A stretch of DNA of 29,473 nt, taken from a virus. This document shows positions 24,440 to 29,473 of this stretch, piece by piece (within the stretch, counting starts at the first letter, position 1; every line of letters begins with the position of its first letter). The notes under the pieces are model-generated. The model was given only the letters and a program-made list of their open reading frames with translations, ran no database searches and was not told the origin of the DNA. The position numbers and the translations under genes were made by a program. The DNA lies in IMG/VR virus record IMGVR_UViG_3300036900_000098, positions 1-29,473 of that record; one strand, written 5' to 3'.

Positions 24440-24871
24440 CTACGGCTTCGCCGCCTGTTCCTCCCCGGCCTTGATAGCACCAGGCGAGGCTACCGGAACG
24501 GGACGCACACCTTCGGCGATCGCCGCTTCGGTCTTGGCTGGTTCCTTCACAATGCCTTTGTAGATGAGCCATTGGACAGCATATTGCTTGGATGTGATAG
24601 TAGCCGTGTGAATGATCACTCCCGCAGTCAGCCCGGTAACCGTCAGCACGCCCGCGTCATGGTTGAAAGTGAAATGAATCCCGGCGCCAGTTGCAAATGC
24701 CGAGGCCCACCCGACGATGCGATTCAGCGTCGAGGTGTGCTGATCCATGAACGGAACTAACTTCGTTGTCTTGAGCCACTGAATGATCGAAACCACTAAG
24801 GTCGAAGCCGTAAGCGTGGATAGCAGGTCGTTCACGCTATTGTTTGCTTCTGCAGCTTGAAATAGCATCAT
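24440..24871 (-). CDS. Putative holin
   Basis: The 143-residue product has the pattern of a known phage family found beside endolysins: NDLLSTLTASTLVVSIIQWLKTTKLVPFMDQHTSTLNRIVGWASAFATGAGIHFTF, then GVLTVTGLTAGVIIHTATI, LQ/W helices and a disordered Ala/Pro/Glu tail. There are about two or three hydrophobic segments (13-31, 48-65, 75-90). Holins form membrane lesions that let the endolysin out at lysis. ATG codons at 24871 and 24868 overlap the previous TGA. The match to the family is from memory of its pattern, so moderate. Confidence 0.65.
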   Translation of the reverse strand: MMLFQAAEANNSVNDLLSTLTASTLVVSIIQWLKTTKLVPFMDQHTSTLNRIVGWASAFATGAGIHFTFNHDAGVLTVTGLTAGVIIHTATITSKQYAVQWLIYKGIVKEPAKTEAAIAEGVRPVPVASPGAIKAGEEQAAKP

Positions 24872-25161
24872 CTGTTTTTCTCCGGTTGCTCCCGAATAAA
24901 ACGGTTCATGTCCCGCTCGTACTGCCCGCGAAACCACTTCACGTCATCCGCCACCGAGCGGATATCCATTTGCATTGAGTTCACTTTCTCCTGTGTAGCT
25001 CTTTCATCCGCGGCGGTCGCTTTGCTCATAGCTAGAGCTTCATTCGTGTCCGACTTCAGGCCGAAGTAGCACCCCACGATAACGGCAATGATGACGGCGA
25101 CATGCCACCACGAAGAGATGGTTAGATTGATCGTGGTCCTCTCGCTGACAGAATCAGACAT
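24868..25161 (-). CDS. Membrane-anchored coiled-coil protein, spanin-like or holin partner
   Basis: The 97-residue protein has one N-terminal membrane segment (WWHVAVIIAVIVGCYFGL, about 18-35) followed by a polar helix (NEALAMSKATAADERATQEKVNSMQMDIRSVADDVKWFRGQYERDMNRF) with coiled-coil spacing. An N-in, C-out protein of this form resembles an inner-membrane spanin (i-spanin), with the lipoprotein coded upstream as a possible partner. It is only topology; no conserved spanin motif is seen. The ATG at 25161 has GAAGGCGAGG nearby; the longer frame to 25260 begins with TTG inside the previous gene. Confidence 0.6.
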   Translation of the reverse strand: MSDSVSERTTINLTISSWWHVAVIIAVIVGCYFGLKSDTNEALAMSKATAADERATQEKVNSMQMDIRSVADDVKWFRGQYERDMNRFIREQPEKNR

Positions 25162-25216
25162 CGTTAGCCTCGCCTTCCAGCTACAAAATGGCACGAACTC
25201 ATGCGAACCAAAATTT

Positions 25217-25495
25217 CTAGGCTTTTCCCGAGCCTTTCCCTTCGGTAGATTCTGCTCCAATTTTCATATCGGCGCGGGCCGAATCTCCACCTTCTTGGAA
25301 CGATATTTTCTTTGTCGCGTTGACCAACTCAGTCATCTTGCTATTGGTGTTGGTCTCAAGCGTGGCAACCGTCTGTTGAGTCTCGGCAATCTGCTTGGAA
25401 TGCTGCACACCGATGAAGACACTGACCACTGAGCCTATCGCGGCGATCGTTGACGGGACCGCCGCGATGAGAGAGATCAACACGAGGTCCGTCAT
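25217..25495 (-). CDS. Small membrane protein with coiled-coil domain
   Basis: The product has 92 residues, with a hydrophobic N-terminus (DLVLISLIAAVPSTIAAIGSVVSVFIGV, 3-30) and a following helix with regular polar/hydrophobic spacing (HSKQIAETQQTVATLETNTNSKMTELVNATKK). The C-terminus is acidic/Gly-rich. It resembles small phage membrane proteins coded beside endolysins. It could be a holin or antiholin or an i-spanin-like partner. The ATG lies 19 bases after the lysin stop and has no obvious ribosome binding site. Confidence 0.65.
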   Translation of the reverse strand: MTDLVLISLIAAVPSTIAAIGSVVSVFIGVQHSKQIAETQQTVATLETNTNSKMTELVNATKKISFQEGGDSARADMKIGAESTEGKGSGKA

Positions 25496-25514
25496 GGGCG
25501 TGGCATCTGGCTAA

Positions 25515-25889
25515 TTATGTCACGATATCCGGCAAGATGTAATTCCACAGCGGTATATCGATGTTCTGGATCTCCGCCCAGGTCGCCACATTCTGGATGT
25601 AAGTCTCGGTTGCGTTCCCATCGCTCGCCGGGGCCCAAATGCTGATGAGCTTGCGAAGGCTGTTGCCTTGGGCGATGTGCAGCGCGACAACATGGGCCGC
25701 GCCGGCTACCCCCTCGGCTCGAGTTCGTGGCTTCCAAAATCCGTTATGGTATTTGAGCTGCTCGCCGTTAGGATACGCCGCGTTCTGGAACCATGGCGCG
25801 AAGCGCAGATTGCCGGGGTTTGTGTAATCGACAGGCATTCCCTCTTGCCGAAAGATCGCGTTGACAAGGCGGGCGATGAGATCGTTCAT
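25515..25889 (-). CDS. P5-like muralytic (lytic) enzyme, probable endolysin
   Basis: The 124-residue product contains IFRQEG (12-17, with Glu16 as a possible acid), YTNPGNLRF (22-30), and IWAPASDGNATETYIQNVATWAEI (84-107). The order E-G, NPGNLR, ALxxxI-x-G-SL-KLI-xWAP-N-T-x-Y-xxNVA is that of the PRD1 P5/lytic transglycosylase-like phage proteins found in databases as peptidoglycan hydrolases. The lysis-cassette position agrees. The ATG at 25889 overlaps the stop of the small membrane gene before it (ATGA). The longer frame to 26039 would read over two other genes. Confidence 0.78.
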   Translation of the reverse strand: MNDLIARLVNAIFRQEGMPVDYTNPGNLRFAPWFQNAAYPNGEQLKYHNGFWKPRTRAEGVAGAAHVVALHIAQGNSLRKLISIWAPASDGNATETYIQNVATWAEIQNIDIPLWNYILPDIVT

Positions 25890-25978
25890 CGGGTCACCCG
25901 CCACAGAACAAGCAGCAATACAAGTACCGACAGGACAACGCCCGCAACAAACGACCAGAATGTCTGCGTCTCCGTCAT
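25886..25978 (-). CDS. 30-residue one-helix membrane peptide in the lysis cassette
   Basis: ATG at 25978 shares its A with the last A of the previous TAA (TAATG). The TGA at 25888-25886 shares bases with the ATG of the lysin gene (ATGA). The product has 30 residues: a polar start (MTETQTFWSF), a single membrane segment (VAGVVLSVLVLLLVLW) and a basic end (RVTR), suggesting C-terminus inside. Tight coupling on both sides and a full hydrophobic helix support a real gene. It could be a small holin or holin regulator. Confidence 0.72.
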   Translation of the reverse strand: MTETQTFWSFVAGVVLSVLVLLLVLWRVTR

Positions 25979-26175
25979 TACGCAGGTGCGACTGGGGCCA
26001 AGAGTGCGGGATCGAACGGCTTCCCGGTCGCCGCGACATGGGCCTTGATCGCAGCGTCGGCGATTGCTAACAGTTTTGCGGACAACGCCGCGGGTGCCGC
26101 CGCCGGAGGATACATACCTGCCACGTCCGCGGTCATTTCGAGAGCCATGATGATTTCATCGAGAGTGGTGAGCAT
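25978..26175 (-). CDS. Small helical Ala-rich protein
   Basis: The 65-residue product begins LTTLDEIIMALEMTADVAGMYPPAAAPAAL, continues with a helical segment (SAKLLAIADAAIKAHVAATG) and ends FDPALLAPVAPA. It has no membrane segment or signal peptide, though it is hydrophobic. It lies between the lipoprotein and the 30-residue membrane gene and is coupled to both (TAATG on each side). I do not recognise the family; a lysis regulator or structural role is possible. Confidence 0.65.
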   Translation of the reverse strand: MLTTLDEIIMALEMTADVAGMYPPAAAPAALSAKLLAIADAAIKAHVAATGKPFDPALLAPVAPA

Positions 26176-26537
26176 TACTTTACCCCCGCTGTTTTGAGTG
26201 CATCGGCCAACGCCGCCGTAACCGCCAAAAGCTGCTGCTGAATTGGCGTGGCGTCAACTGCTTTACCCGCGACAAGGGCGGCGTGGTATTGCAAATAGGC
26301 CGATTCCACGATGTTGAACGGTGGGATTACTTTAGTGTTCAGGATCGCCTGAAGCTGCGGATAGGTGGCGATCTGGAGCTTCGCCGATTCAATGGCCGCC
26401 CGCGCGGTCAACAGCGAATCGTAAAGCTGATCGTCGACCTGATTGACCGTCCCGGGGTGCTTGATGACATATGTTCCGGTATGGGAACACCCGCCCATAG
26501 ATAACGCGATTGCCAGAACCGCGATACGGAGCTTCAT
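26175..26537 (-). CDS. Lipoprotein of the lysis cassette
   Basis: The product has 120 residues. The N-terminus (KLRIAVLAIALSMGGC) is a signal with a lipobox-like MGGC ending at Cys17, so the mature protein should carry a lipid at that cysteine. The rest is a Gln/Ala/Val-rich helical domain (QLYDSLLTARAAIESAKLQIA, VESAYLQYHAALVAG, IQQQLLAVTAALADALKTAG). As an outer-membrane lipoprotein it could be the partner of an inner-membrane spanin, though it is longer than typical o-spanins. It also implies a host with lipoprotein processing. The ATG overlaps the previous TGA (ATGA). Confidence 0.75.
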   Translation of the reverse strand: MKLRIAVLAIALSMGGCSHTGTYVIKHPGTVNQVDDQLYDSLLTARAAIESAKLQIATYPQLQAILNTKVIPPFNIVESAYLQYHAALVAGKAVDATPIQQQLLAVTAALADALKTAGVK

Positions 26538-27085
26538 AACACCGGGTCCTTTGACGCTGTCCAGACGCCTTCGGTCCCAAGGCTGAAAGAGAACGCGAGG
26601 TGGAAATAAAGCGCCTGCCCGTTATGTCCACCGGGCAGCGGATCCCCTTCGTTGAATGCCCAGCTTCCATCAGTCCGACGAACGTTGATCGCGAGGAACA
26701 TCCCGCCGTTTTCAGCGCCTACATAACCCGAGGGTGGCTTGATTGGATCAGGCGGGGGTACGAAGGGCTTGTACATTGGATCGTCAGCGTCGGCGGACAC
26801 CACGATCGCCTGTTTCTCAGCGGGCGTCCCGATCAGTGCCGGCGTCCAAAAGGTCGAGGAGAACATATTCGGCAGCCACTTCAATCCCTGATAGACGGAG
26901 GCGCGACCAAGCATAAGGGCCCCGGCATCGCATCCGAGGATCCAGATGTAGTAATCGGGGGCAAAGCCCTTGTCGAAAAGCTGTTTGGCGAGAGTCAATC
27001 GCTCCGCCGTCGTGCTCAGGTGCCGAATCGCTTCGACCTCGGTGTGTTGCGCTGCCCAATACTGCTCGTTCGTAACGAAGTTCAT
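26534..27085 (-). CDS. Unknown protein with aromatic and Pro-rich regions
   Basis: The product has 183 residues. The N-terminal 100 residues appear globular (MNFVTNEQYWAAQHTEVEAIRHL; GFAPDYYIWILGCDAGALMLGRAS), a Pro-rich segment follows (VPPPDPIKPPSGYVG), and the last 60 residues look like a small beta domain (GGMFLAINVRRTDGSWAFNEG, GQALYFHLAFSFSLG). I recognise no family. I chose the ATG at 27085, with GAGAGGAG 13 bases upstream. An ATG at 27139 in the same frame would add 18 residues and overlap the previous gene by 11 bases. Confidence 0.6.
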   Translation of the reverse strand: MNFVTNEQYWAAQHTEVEAIRHLSTTAERLTLAKQLFDKGFAPDYYIWILGCDAGALMLGRASVYQGLKWLPNMFSSTFWTPALIGTPAEKQAIVVSADADDPMYKPFVPPPDPIKPPSGYVGAENGGMFLAINVRRTDGSWAFNEGDPLPGGHNGQALYFHLAFSFSLGTEGVWTASKDPVL

Positions 27086-27128
27086 GTGGCTGATATTACT
27101 CCTCTCTCTGTGGTTTCGTCTAGTTAAA

Positions 27129-27368
27129 TCATTTTCCATGGGTTTTGTTTGCAACTTCCACCATCGCCGCTGCTGCCAGCCAGGGCAGATACCTCGGAAC
27201 CTCAAAGTGGTCCCGAAACCTTCGGACGGTGAGAAGGTCCCTGTCGCACCAGATAGCATCGAAGTGCTTCATTTTCAATAGACCAGAGATAATCCGGATC
27301 TGTTCATTAAGTTCCGGGACGTGGAACCTCGCTTCCTTAGAGGCCTGTATTTTCAACGGGTTAAGCAT
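27129..27368 (-). CDS. Small protein of unknown function
   Basis: The 79-residue product starts MLNPLKIQASKEARFHVPELNEQIRII and includes MKHFDAIWCDRDLLTVRRFRDHFEVPRYLPWLAAAAMVEV, which reads as a basic helical domain. The ATG at 27368 was chosen because it follows the previous TGA by five bases; a GTG at 27422 in the same frame would lie deep in the upstream gene. Its TGA lies inside the alternative ATG region of the next gene. I see no known motif. Confidence 0.5.
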   Translation of the reverse strand: MLNPLKIQASKEARFHVPELNEQIRIISGLLKMKHFDAIWCDRDLLTVRRFRDHFEVPRYLPWLAAAAMVEVANKTHGK

Positions 27369-27373
27369 TCCTA

Positions 27374-27667
27374 TCAGTTTTCCGAAATTGCGCAAGTTTG
27401 CGAATGCCCGTAGAACGCGCACAAACGCGCCAGGTTCGTTCGTTGGGGAAACTGGCCCCGTTGCCGCGATGCCGGGCAGAAAACTCGCTGTGCGTTGCGC
27501 CGTGGCCCGGGATTAGGTCCAAAACCAATCATTGGCACTGCGGCACTTGAACCATTCATGCTTTCGCGATCGGCATTCTCCCCTGTCAGCCAAAAATATG
27601 GACCCAGCGAAACCATGGAATCTCCGATAACTTCAATCATTGCCTTGTTCCACGGGGAACAATTCAT
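27374..27667 (-). CDS. Small protein of unknown function
   Basis: The 97-residue product has a hydrophobic/Gly segment at its start (MIEVIGDSMVSLGPYFWL, GSSAAVPMIGFGPNPG), then a basic Cys-containing end (CPASRQRGQFPQ, LARLCAFYG). No family is recognised. The ATG overlaps the TGA of the initiator-like gene (ATGA), and GCGGAG lies 8 bases upstream, both in favour of a real gene. Its composition is odd, so there is some chance that it is a chance open frame. Confidence 0.5.
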   Translation of the reverse strand: MNCSPWNKAMIEVIGDSMVSLGPYFWLTGENADRESMNGSSAAVPMIGFGPNPGPRRNAQRVFCPASRQRGQFPQRTNLARLCAFYGHSQTCAISEN

Positions 27668-28173
27668 GATTGGCGCTCCGCAAGAAGGCTCAGGCCGGTC
27701 TCAGAAGCCGGGGGTTTGCGCTCGCGCATCATCGCCATGATGCGCTCGATTTCGGCCCCGGAGCACGGGCGCGGCAAGCCCGAAGCCGCCGCAAAGCCCT
27801 CGATCTGCGCCCACTCATCGAGGGCGGGGTTTTCCACAGGTTGGGAAGGGGAACGGTATTCCTCCCCATTAACACTCGAAGAGTTAATATAGGGATGAAA
27901 TGGCCTTGACCGGACAAATGACCGGACATTTGAGCGGACATTTTGCCCGCTATTGCGTTGAATTAGAACGGAATACAAAAGCGATCTAGGCCCACGCCTT
28001 TGACACTTCAGCTTACCCTCCGAGAGGAGTTGTTCGGTCCATCGGCGGATGGTCCGGGTGTTCACCTTGAAACGCCGCGCGAGGAAGTCTTGGCCGGGAT
28101 AGCACCTCTCGGCACCGTAGGTGCGGGCGAACCTGGTCAACAGCGTCAAAAGCGCAGATGGTCCACCTTTCAC
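27664..28173 (-). CDS. Winged-helix DNA-binding protein, replication-initiator-like
   Basis: The product has 169 residues. Residues about 10-70 form a winged helix: LLTLLTRFARTYGAERCYPGQDFLARRFKVNTRTIRRWTEQLLSEGKLKCQRRGPRSLLYSVL, with LARRFKVNTRTIRRWTEQL as the recognition part. This resembles the N-terminal DNA-binding domain of phage replication initiators and of helix-turn-helix regulators. A low-complexity linker follows (NVRSNVRSFVRS, then SSS) and then a C-terminal helical part. That layout is like lambda O. The GTG at 28173 overlaps the previous TGA (GTGA) and has GGAG 8 bases upstream. It may instead be a transcription regulator. Confidence 0.68.
   Translation of the reverse strand: MKGGPSALLTLLTRFARTYGAERCYPGQDFLARRFKVNTRTIRRWTEQLLSEGKLKCQRRGPRSLLYSVLIQRNSGQNVRSNVRSFVRSRPFHPYINSSSVNGEEYRSPSQPVENPALDEWAQIEGFAAASGLPRPCSGAEIERIMAMMRERKPPASETGLSLLAERQS
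27908..27943. repeat. Three 12-bp direct repeats inside the initiator-like gene (iteron-like)
   Basis: On the plus strand the units GACCGGACAAAT, GACCGGACATTT and GAGCGGACATTT follow one another without gaps (27908-27919, 27920-27931, 27932-27943). They code for the repeated VRS residues of the linker. Downstream in transcription, 27867-27900 is A+T-rich and includes an imperfect inverted repeat (ATTAACACTC / GAGTTAAT). Repeats plus A+T-rich DNA within an initiator gene form the plan of a lambda-type origin; this remains inference. Confidence 0.55.
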
Positions 28174-28913
28174 GGCTTCGTCTCCTTCGCTGGTTCGCTC
28201 GGCGTGGCGAGGGCAGCACAAAATTGTTTCAGTAGGTCCGTTAGATCCCCCCATTGAGTAACTGACGGCAGAGCGCGCATCACCCCAGTTACGTAGCAGC
28301 CCTCATACCCCTTGAATGGTTCGAGAACCTTAACGCCGGCTTGCAGTAGCTCGCGCAGCTCTTCGGCACGTTGCTTCCATTGGTCGCGCTCTTCTTCTGC
28401 CGCTAGTGCCCGGCCTTCCATTGAATCGTAGACGTTGAACACTTGGTGGATGGTGTTGCATTCACGGAACGGTTTGAAGCTATGAATCTCGCTGCGTTGC
28501 CCCTCCACTTGAAATTCCAGCCCCTCGATCTTCACCCGTAATAGGGCGTTGTCTTGGCGCTCGCCTTCCAGTTCTCGGATAGTCGATTGAAATTCCTTGA
28601 CCTTGTCGTCAGCGGTGAGACTCGCCCACATCTGGCACAGAGCGAACTCCTCATCGCGGTCGCCAAAATGTGCGGCGGCCTCAGCGTCGTCCGCCGTCTC
28701 GAAGCCGCAATGGAAGCACCGATAGATGCTCTCGGCACGCTTGGTTTGTGCGGCGAGTTGGGCGCGAAGTTCGTCGTAATCTTCTAGCCTCGCAACAGCG
28801 GAGTGTTCCTTTGCGAGCTCGATGTATTCTTCGTCGGTTATCAGTTCGACTTCGTGCAGCTCCATGCGCTGCTGGCGCACGAGATCGAACAAACGCTGGT
28901 TATCGAAGCTCAT
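28170..28913 (-). CDS. Coiled-coil protein with C2H2-like zinc-binding motif
   Basis: The product has 247 residues. It starts SFDNQRLFDLVRQQRMELHEVELITDEEYIELA, followed near residues 60-85 by YRCFHCGFETADDAEAAAHFGDRDEE, a CxxC with a following His as in small zinc motifs of phage proteins. Long charged helices follow (LEGERQDNALLRVKIEGLEFQVEGQRSE; ALAAEEERDQWKQRAEELRELLQAG) with coiled-coil spacing, and a C-terminal helical tail. Phage proteins of this make-up are common in early regions and of unknown role. The ATG at 28913 has AGAGGAG six bases upstream. It is followed by the initiator-like gene with GTGA overlap. Confidence 0.7.
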   Translation of the reverse strand: MSFDNQRLFDLVRQQRMELHEVELITDEEYIELAKEHSAVARLEDYDELRAQLAAQTKRAESIYRCFHCGFETADDAEAAAHFGDRDEEFALCQMWASLTADDKVKEFQSTIRELEGERQDNALLRVKIEGLEFQVEGQRSEIHSFKPFRECNTIHQVFNVYDSMEGRALAAEEERDQWKQRAEELRELLQAGVKVLEPFKGYEGCYVTGVMRALPSVTQWGDLTDLLKQFCAALATPSEPAKETKP

Positions 28914-28974
28914 GCTTCGCTCCTCTCGCTGCGTCGATTGCTTCTCGCACATCAGTCGGCTGCATGTGTTTCAC
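28900..28974 (-). CDS. 24-residue mini-ORF with a strong ribosome binding site
   Basis: GTG at 28974 overlaps the previous mini-ORF's TGA (GTGA) and has GGAGG 7 bases upstream. The 24 codons (MKHMQPTDVREAIDA at the start, then a basic end) run to a TAA at 28900-28902, overlapping the next gene's ATG at 28913 by 14 bases. An internal ATG at 28965 is possible. The sequence also contains the next gene's AGAGGAG. It may be a coupling leader or a micropeptide. Confidence 0.5.
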   Translation of the reverse strand: MKHMQPTDVREAIDAARGAKHELR

Positions 28975-29033
28975 GACCAATCCTCCAGATTCTTTAGCGC
29001 CGAGCGGAGCGCAATCAAGTCATCGTTGGGCAT
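28971..29033 (-). CDS. 20-residue mini-ORF coupled to the previous gene
   Basis: ATG at 29033 follows the previous TGA directly, with AAAGGAGA 6 bases upstream. The 20-residue peptide (MPNDDLIALRSALKNLEDWS) is acidic and helical and ends with TGA, whose first bases overlap the GTG of the next mini-ORF. Strong initiation signal and both-sided coupling support translation; no function is recognised. Confidence 0.5.
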   Translation of the reverse strand: MPNDDLIALRSALKNLEDWS

Positions 29034-29045
29034 TCAGCGTCTCCT
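29031..29045 (-). repeat. Repeated stop/RBS/start junction, copy 3 (variant)
   Basis: The minus strand reads AGGAGACGCTGAATG: stop TGA of one gene, ATG of the next, with the ribosome binding site in the last codons of the first. It differs from the other two copies by loss of two A residues. Confidence 0.6.
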
Positions 29046-29255
29046 TTCGGCGTCGTAATCCACCTTAAGATCACTGACCTGCTGGATGTGGTCCAGGATC
29101 TCCTCCGTGGTCCAGAGGCTCGTCATACCGAATGCGTACAGCGTTCCTGGAGTAAGCTGGTCAGCCAAGACTTGCAAGCATAAGCGAAGCACTCGACGCT
29201 GGGCCGCGATCACGCTACGCGGTTTGTATTTTTTCTCGGCAGTATTTCTAGGCAT
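29034..29255 (-). CDS. Small basic protein of unknown function
   Basis: The product has 73 residues: a basic N-terminus (PRNTAEKKYKPRSVIAAQRRVLRL), a central helix (CLQVLADQLTPGTLYAFG), and an acidic/basic C-terminus (TTEEILDHIQQVSDLKVDYDAERRR). No membrane segment or known motif. The ATG at 29255 follows the previous TGA immediately, and GGAGAAACGC just upstream serves as its ribosome binding site. It is probably a regulator or nucleic-acid-binding protein, though this is only composition. Confidence 0.65.
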   Translation of the reverse strand: MPRNTAEKKYKPRSVIAAQRRVLRLCLQVLADQLTPGTLYAFGMTSLWTTEEILDHIQQVSDLKVDYDAERRR

Positions 29256-29268
29256 TCAGCGTTTCTCC
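29253..29268 (-). repeat. Repeated stop/RBS/start junction, copy 2
   Basis: The minus strand reads GGAGAAACGCTGAATG, identical over 16 bases to the copy at 29445-29460. It joins the 63-residue membrane-protein gene to the 73-residue gene. Confidence 0.7.
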
Positions 29269-29447
29269 CCATGCCTGCTAGTGACGATTGCATGAGCCAC
29301 GATCATCACGGCCATAGCTGTGTAATCTCGCGCGGTGACGTGTGGGAAGTGTCGGAACGTAAACAGCGGCCATGCAAGCCACAGCGATACCAAGAACAAA
29401 ATTAGCGCCACGATCACCCACGGATCGCGAAAAAGTTTCCAGTTCAT
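29256..29447 (-). CDS. Small two-helix membrane protein
   Basis: The 63-residue product has a hydrophobic helix (WVIVALILFLVSLWLAWPLF, 10-29) and a second, weaker one (YTAMAVMIVAHAIVTS, 42-57), with HFPHVTARD between them and a basic end (HGEKR). Membrane topology is clear, function is not. The ATG follows a TGA directly and has GGAGAAACGC upstream; the last three codons (EKR) and the stop form the same element for the next gene. Confidence 0.65.
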   Translation of the reverse strand: MNWKLFRDPWVIVALILFLVSLWLAWPLFTFRHFPHVTARDYTAMAVMIVAHAIVTSRHGEKR

Positions 29448-29460
29448 TCAGCGTTTCTCC
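29445..29460 (-). repeat. Repeated stop/RBS/start junction, copy 1
   Basis: The minus strand reads GGAGAAACGCTGAATG. It joins the gene cut by the right edge to the 63-residue membrane-protein gene. The three copies lie about 190-220 bases apart. Confidence 0.7.
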
Positions 29461-29473
29461 AGATAGTCCATTA
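29448..29473 (-). CDS. C-terminal end of an upstream gene (partial)
   Basis: At the right edge, the last codons of a frame read MDYLEKR and stop with TGA at 29450-29448, followed directly by the ATG at 29447. The end is the same EKR-stop junction used by the next gene. Too little is present to name it; the MDY could be an internal methionine of a longer protein. Confidence 0.45.

Noticed and set aside
25492-25737. Minus-strand frame of 81 codons whose stop overlaps the ATG at 25495
   Set aside because: It lies inside the lysin gene in another frame, and is rich in Arg, Gly and Pro; no coding features.
25862-26039. Longer N-terminus of the lysin gene (start at 26039)
   Set aside because: It would read through the small membrane gene and the 65-residue gene out of frame, and the ATG at 25889 is coupled to the preceding stop.
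26600-27127. Plus-strand open frame of 175 codons, and other plus-strand frames
   Set aside because: They run opposite to well-supported minus-strand genes, lack ribosome binding sites, and encode Arg/Ser/Cys-rich sequences typical of antisense shadows.
1-29473. tRNA genes, CRISPR arrays, integrase/attachment site, direct terminal repeats
   Set aside because: None could be seen by reading; the two window ends share no obvious repeat. A cloverleaf or att search was not possible here.

Overview
The window looks like the structural, packaging and lysis half of a tailed-phage genome (Caudoviricetes), most likely a short-tailed (podovirus-like) phage of a bacterial host. Every gene I can support reads on the minus strand. 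Genes are packed head to tail with 1 to 22 base overlaps (ATGA, GTGA, TTGA, TAATG and TGATG junctions), so translational coupling is probably general. Several genes have clear Shine-Dalgarno sequences (for example GGAGGT before 6464 and AGAGGAG before 28913), which argues for a host that uses them. The sequence gives no firm host. I see no integrase, repressor, tRNA, CRISPR array or plus-strand gene.

In transcription order (right to left): (1) 29473-27664 is the end of an early or middle region: small membrane and unknown proteins, two mini-ORFs of 20 and 24 codons, a zinc-finger-like coiled-coil protein, and a winged-helix protein resembling a phage replication initiator, with three 12-bp direct repeats inside its gene. 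(2) 27667-26534 holds three genes of unknown function. (3) 26537-24215 is a lysis cassette: a lipoprotein, a 30-residue one-helix membrane protein, a P5-like muralytic enzyme, and at least four further small membrane proteins including a holin candidate. (4) 24204-23658 holds two small genes and then a rho-independent terminator.

(5) 23598-21474 encodes the small and large terminase subunits. (6) 21448-18863 holds small accessory and decoration genes (a coiled coil, a His-rich acidic protein, a 304-aa head-fibre-like protein, and two small basic proteins of phage families). (7) 18866-13249 is the head module: portal (TTG start), a Cys-rich small protein, a scaffold-like protein, then the major capsid protein. 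A 296-base non-coding leader with a candidate promoter and several hairpins precedes the capsid gene, and a strong intrinsic terminator follows it. (8) 13192-1 is the head-completion, tail and ejection module: adaptor-like proteins, two small virion proteins, a 1123-aa nozzle-like tail protein, a 927-aa propeller fibre, a fibronectin-like protein, a GNAT-like protein, an HNH endonuclease, two Ala/Gln-rich proteins likely ejected with the DNA, and the first 64 residues of another ejection-type protein cut by the left edge.

Together these genes cover DNA packaging, head assembly, the tail and injection apparatus, and host lysis. The polymerase, primase or other replication genes and the rest of the ejection proteins lie outside the window. 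The points most worth a second look are the capsid-gene expression unit (promoter, 5' hairpin, terminator), the nested-domain fibre, the possible origin inside the initiator-like gene, the 30-aa lysis peptide, and the coupled mini-ORFs.
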